Source: Pontibacterium sp964228735
GTDB taxonomy: Bacteria; Pseudomonadota; Gammaproteobacteria; Pseudomonadales; Balneatricaceae
Length of the DNA stretch: 7,493 bases
Direction: 5' to 3'
Assembly (NCBI RefSeq): GCF_964228735.1
Contig: NZ_CAXRBQ010000174.1
Span: forward strand, 1-7,493
Positions 5,317 to 7,493 of the stretch are shown in pieces. Each line of letters starts with the position of its first letter. The stretch's first letter is position 1. A program made the position numbers and the translations under genes. The notes under the pieces were generated by a model, which saw nothing but the letters and a program-made list of their open reading frames with translations, was not told the DNA's origin and searched no databases.

Positions 5317-6277
5317 GCGCTTTTAGTCGGGCCTGTTCATCAAGCAACGCCGTGCGTAACAGGTCGATATCTTTGATCACTTTCACCTGATTAAACAGCG
5401 TCACCGCTTCCGGGAAGCAACGCTTCAGATGGTGTAACCACTGTTTGATGCGGCCATGCACGTAGCCCGGCAGCATGCGCTCGGTGGACTGCTCCATATG
5501 ATCCAGCAGCAAACCAACGATCTCCACCCAACGGATAGGCTCCACCGGTGCACCATCACGCTGCGCCTTGATCACTTTTACCAAGTCCGGCTGTGAAATC
5601 TGACCGCGGCCAATCATTACGTCTTCACAGCCACTCACCTCACGGCAGCGCTGGTAGTCCTCGAACGTCCATATCTCACCGTTGGCGACTACCGGAATCT
5701 TTACGTATTCACGAATGCGGGAGATGTACTCCCAGTGCGCAGGCGGTTTGTAGCCTTCCACCTTGGTACGCGCATGTACCGTCACCTGACAAGCACCCGC
5801 ATCCGCTATCGCAGCCGCGTTGTCCAGGTACAATGACTTGTCTTTGTAACCCAGGCGCATTTTTGCGGTCACCGGCACGTCCTTTGGCACGGCCTTACGT
5901 ACCGCAGACACGATGTCATGCACCTCGTTGGGTGTTTCCAGCAAGATGGCACCACCACGGTTAGCGTTCACTCCCTTGGAGGGACAACCGAAGTTCAGAT
6001 CCACTGCCGGTGCACCCAGGCGAGCCACTTTGGCGGCGTTCAGCGCCATCATCTGCGGATCGCTGCCCAGCAGCTGAACATGCACTGGCACACCCGCGGC
6101 AGTTTTACCGCCGTGATGAAGTTCCGGGCAGGTCTTCTTAAACAGGTGTGCAGGCAGCACACGCTCCGAGACACGCACAAACTCTGTCACGCAGTAATCG
6201 ATCTCACTGACACGTGTCAGCAGGTCACGCATGATCGGGTCTACCAGTCCCTCCATCGGGGCGAGGACAATCTTCAT
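5306..6277 (-). CDS. dusC: tRNA dihydrouridine(16) synthase DusC
   Basis: DusC uses FMN and NADPH to reduce uridine 16 in the D-loop of tRNAs, in the cytoplasm. The 323-residue protein has the FMN-binding TIM-barrel motifs in order: LAPMEGLVDP (5-14), VQLLGSDP (67-74), LNFGCPSKGVNANRGGA (94-110) with catalytic Cys98 at the same number as E. coli DusC, VTAKMRLGY (136-144) with Lys139, VTVHARTKVEGY (165-176), ANGEIW (198-203) and MIGRG (221-225). A helical tRNA-binding tail follows, including RIKQWLHHLKR. The LAPMEG-xxD start and the ANGEIW form favour DusC over DusA or DusB. The ATG at 6277 begins exactly at the family start; its ribosome-binding site is weak. It converges on amrS with an 11-base overlap and diverges from thpR across 78 bases. 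Confidence 0.95.
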   Translation of the reverse strand: MKIVLAPMEGLVDPIMRDLLTRVSEIDYCVTEFVRVSERVLPAHLFKKTCPELHHGGKTAAGVPVHVQLLGSDPQMMALNAAKVARLGAPAVDLNFGCPSKGVNANRGGAILLETPNEVHDIVSAVRKAVPKDVPVTAKMRLGYKDKSLYLDNAAAIADAGACQVTVHARTKVEGYKPPAHWEYISRIREYVKIPVVANGEIWTFEDYQRCREVSGCEDVMIGRGQISQPDLVKVIKAQRDGAPVEPIRWVEIVGLLLDHMEQSTERMLPGYVHGRIKQWLHHLKRCFPEAVTLFNQVKVIKDIDLLRTALLDEQARLKALNS

Positions 6278-6355
6278 CTTTGCTGCTCTTGCTGTTTTGG
6301 ATACATCAAACGATTATTTATAGGAGCTTGTTCGCACCTTTCCGGGAGTATGCTG
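6278..6355. promoter_or_regulatory. Divergent intergenic region between dusC and thpR
   Basis: These 78 bases must hold the promoters of both genes. On the plus strand a weak pair is TTGGAT (6297-6302) and TATAGG (6319-6324) with a 16-base spacer. On the minus strand TATAAA (complement of 6317-6322) is a good -10 for dusC, but without a recognisable -35. The two -10 candidates overlap, so transcription of the two genes may compete. GGGAG (6344-6348) is the thpR ribosome-binding site. Confidence 0.35.
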
Positions 6356-6874
6356 ATGCGTTTGTTTATTGCACTGGACCCACCCACCGAGATCTGTGAA
6401 GAGATCAGTGATCTGCAGTTCCCATCAAGCCAGATACGCTGGAACAATACTGACCAGTTTCACCTGACACTGGCCTTTCTGGGCGAACAACCTGAAAACC
6501 GCTTCGACGAACTGTGCGAACAGCTCACTGAGATCCACTTCGATCCGTTCGCGCTTAAAACCCACGATGTGGGCTGCTTTCAGCACGGCGCCTTATGGCT
6601 GGGCTTTGAATCCAATCCCATCCTACTGCGATTACAGAAGCAGCTGGCGCACAAATTGCGAAGTATCGCGATCAAGCTGGAACACCGGCGTTTTCATCCA
6701 CACCTGACACTAGGGCGTTGCCGCAGCAATCCTGGACCTGCGGTTGAACACCTTCAACACAGGCTAAACCGTCGTCGCTTTGAATTTGGTGTGGATCGCT
6801 TTCTGCTTAAAAGCAGCGTACTGCGCCAGGACGGCGCAGTACATCAGGTAGAGGCGGAGTTTCTGGCGGATTAG
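6356..6874 (+). CDS. thpR: RNA 2',3'-cyclic phosphodiesterase (ThpR/LigT, 2H phosphoesterase family)
   Basis: The 172-residue protein belongs to the 2H phosphoesterases and opens RNA 2',3'-cyclic phosphates to 2'-phosphates. In vitro the family also shows 2'-5' RNA ligase activity. The N-terminus MRLFIAL is typical, and both catalytic HxTx motifs are present: HLTLAFLG (36-43) and HPHLTLGR (114-121), placing His36 and His116 in the active site. Length is normal for ThpR. I chose the ATG at 6356 because GGGAG ends seven bases upstream, whereas the in-frame ATG at 6350 is almost on top of that site. The frame is open much further upstream, but only through the antisense of dusC. It ends in a 4-base overlap (TTAG) with the convergent metZ. 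Confidence 0.93.
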   Translation: MRLFIALDPPTEICEEISDLQFPSSQIRWNNTDQFHLTLAFLGEQPENRFDELCEQLTEIHFDPFALKTHDVGCFQHGALWLGFESNPILLRLQKQLAHKLRSIAIKLEHRRFHPHLTLGRCRSNPGPAVEHLQHRLNRRRFEFGVDRFLLKSSVLRQDGAVHQVEAEFLAD

Positions 6875-7493
6875 ATCGCCGCCAGGCCTCGCAGCATATC
6901 GGCTTTGATGTCTTCCAGATCTTCCAGACCCACGGATACACGGATCAGGTTATCTTTAATGCCGGCTTCGGCACGCTCTTCCACGCTCATACGACCGTGG
7001 GTGGTTGTGCCAGGATGGGTGATTGTTGTTTTCACATCACCCAAGTTACCGGTAATAGAGAACATCTCAGTGGCATCAATAAAGTTGAACGCCGCTTCTT
7101 TACCACCGCGCACCTCAAAGGACAGTACACCGCCAAACGCGCTCTGCTGTTTCACAGCCAGCTCGTGCTGCGGGTGGCTCTTCAGGCCTGCATAGTGCAC
7201 CTTCTCGATACCGTCCTGCTGCTCCAGCCACAATGCCAGTGCCATCGCTGCCTCGCTGTGTGCCTTCATACGCAAGCTCAGGGTTTCCAGGCCAGTCATG
7301 AAGTTCCAGGCGTTGAAGGGGCTCAAACAAGCACCACAGGTACGCACATAGCCGAAGATCTCTTCCATCAGCTTATCAGAACCCAAGACTACACCACCTA
7401 CACAACGCCCCTGACCGTCCAGATACTTGGTCGCAGAGTGGATCACGATATCAGCGCCCTGCTTAAGAGGCTGCTGCAGTACTGGCGTACAGA
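6871..7493 (-). CDS. metZ: O-succinylhomoserine sulfhydrylase, C-terminal half (runs off the right edge)
   Basis: This is the C-terminal ~207 residues of a Cys/Met-metabolism PLP-dependent enzyme. The frame is open to the last base of the window, so the start lies beyond it. The block GADIVIHSATKYLDGQGR (about 7404-7457 on the minus strand) contains the PLP-binding Lys in HSATK. RTCGACLSPFNAWN, LETLSLRM, FSITGNLGDVKTTITHPGTTTH and the ending NLIRVSVGLEDLEDI are characteristic. HSATKYLDGQGR with a following CVGG favours MetZ, which makes homocysteine from O-succinylhomoserine and sulfide, over cystathionine gamma-synthase (MetB) or O-acetylhomoserine sulfhydrylase (MetY). No truncation or frameshift is seen in the visible part. 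Its TAA overlaps the TAG of thpR. Confidence 0.9.
   Translation of the reverse strand, partial: CTPVLQQPLKQGADIVIHSATKYLDGQGRCVGGVVLGSDKLMEEIFGYVRTCGACLSPFNAWNFMTGLETLSLRMKAHSEAAMALALWLEQQDGIEKVHYAGLKSHPQHELAVKQQSAFGGVLSFEVRGGKEAAFNFIDATEMFSITGNLGDVKTTITHPGTTTHGRMSVEERAEAGIKDNLIRVSVGLEDLEDIKADMLRGLAAI

Noticed and set aside
5918..6355. Upstream extension of the thpR frame to give a ~318-residue protein
   Set aside because: The extra part is only the antisense of dusC. The family start MRLFIAL and the well-placed GGGAG point to the ATG at 6356.
1..7493. CRISPR arrays, tRNA or rRNA genes, insertion sequences, phage attachment sites
   Set aside because: I found no regularly spaced repeats, tRNA cloverleaf or CCA pattern, transposase motifs or terminal inverted repeats on either strand.

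Overview
The window looks like a compact chromosomal segment from a gammaproteobacterium of moderate GC (by eye a little above half). The clues are a YmdB-type macrodomain with the E. coli residue positions, a DusC-type tRNA dihydrouridine synthase with its catalytic Cys at the E. coli position, a MetZ-type sulfhydrylase, an IbpA-type small heat-shock protein remnant and a Rob-like AraC regulator. Genus cannot be assigned from sequence alone. I see no RNA gene, insertion sequence, CRISPR array or origin.

Left edge (1-541, + strand): a piece of a Fic-family protein runs in frame into the body of an IbpA/Hsp20 gene. The Fic part stops before its catalytic HPFxxGNGR motif. The IbpA part has lost its N-terminus and carries an in-frame TAA in its conserved core. 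This is a broken chimera, followed by a clear Rho-independent terminator (567-591).

695-1567 (+): an AraC-type regulator with a C-terminal GyrI-like ligand-binding domain. It meets the macrodomain gene tail to tail with no spacer.

1568-4078 (- strand): a tightly packed run read from right to left: amrB (Memo family), amrA (AMMECR1 family), a solo TfoX N-terminal-domain protein, a small cupin and a YmdB-type macrodomain protein. The first four overlap one another and the fifth follows after 23 bases, so they are probably one operon. A 170-base divergent region separates this run from amrS (4249-5316, +), the radical SAM member. amrA, amrB and amrS form the AmmeMemoRadiSam system, a conserved trio whose reaction is not known to me. 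This is the most interesting part of the window. The TfoX-like, cupin and macrodomain genes are candidate partners or passengers of it.

5306-7493: dusC (-) overlaps the end of amrS. thpR (+), an RNA 2',3'-cyclic phosphodiesterase, diverges from dusC across 78 bases. metZ (-, running off the right edge) overlaps the end of thpR. All three convergent pairs in the window therefore abut or overlap at their stop codons.
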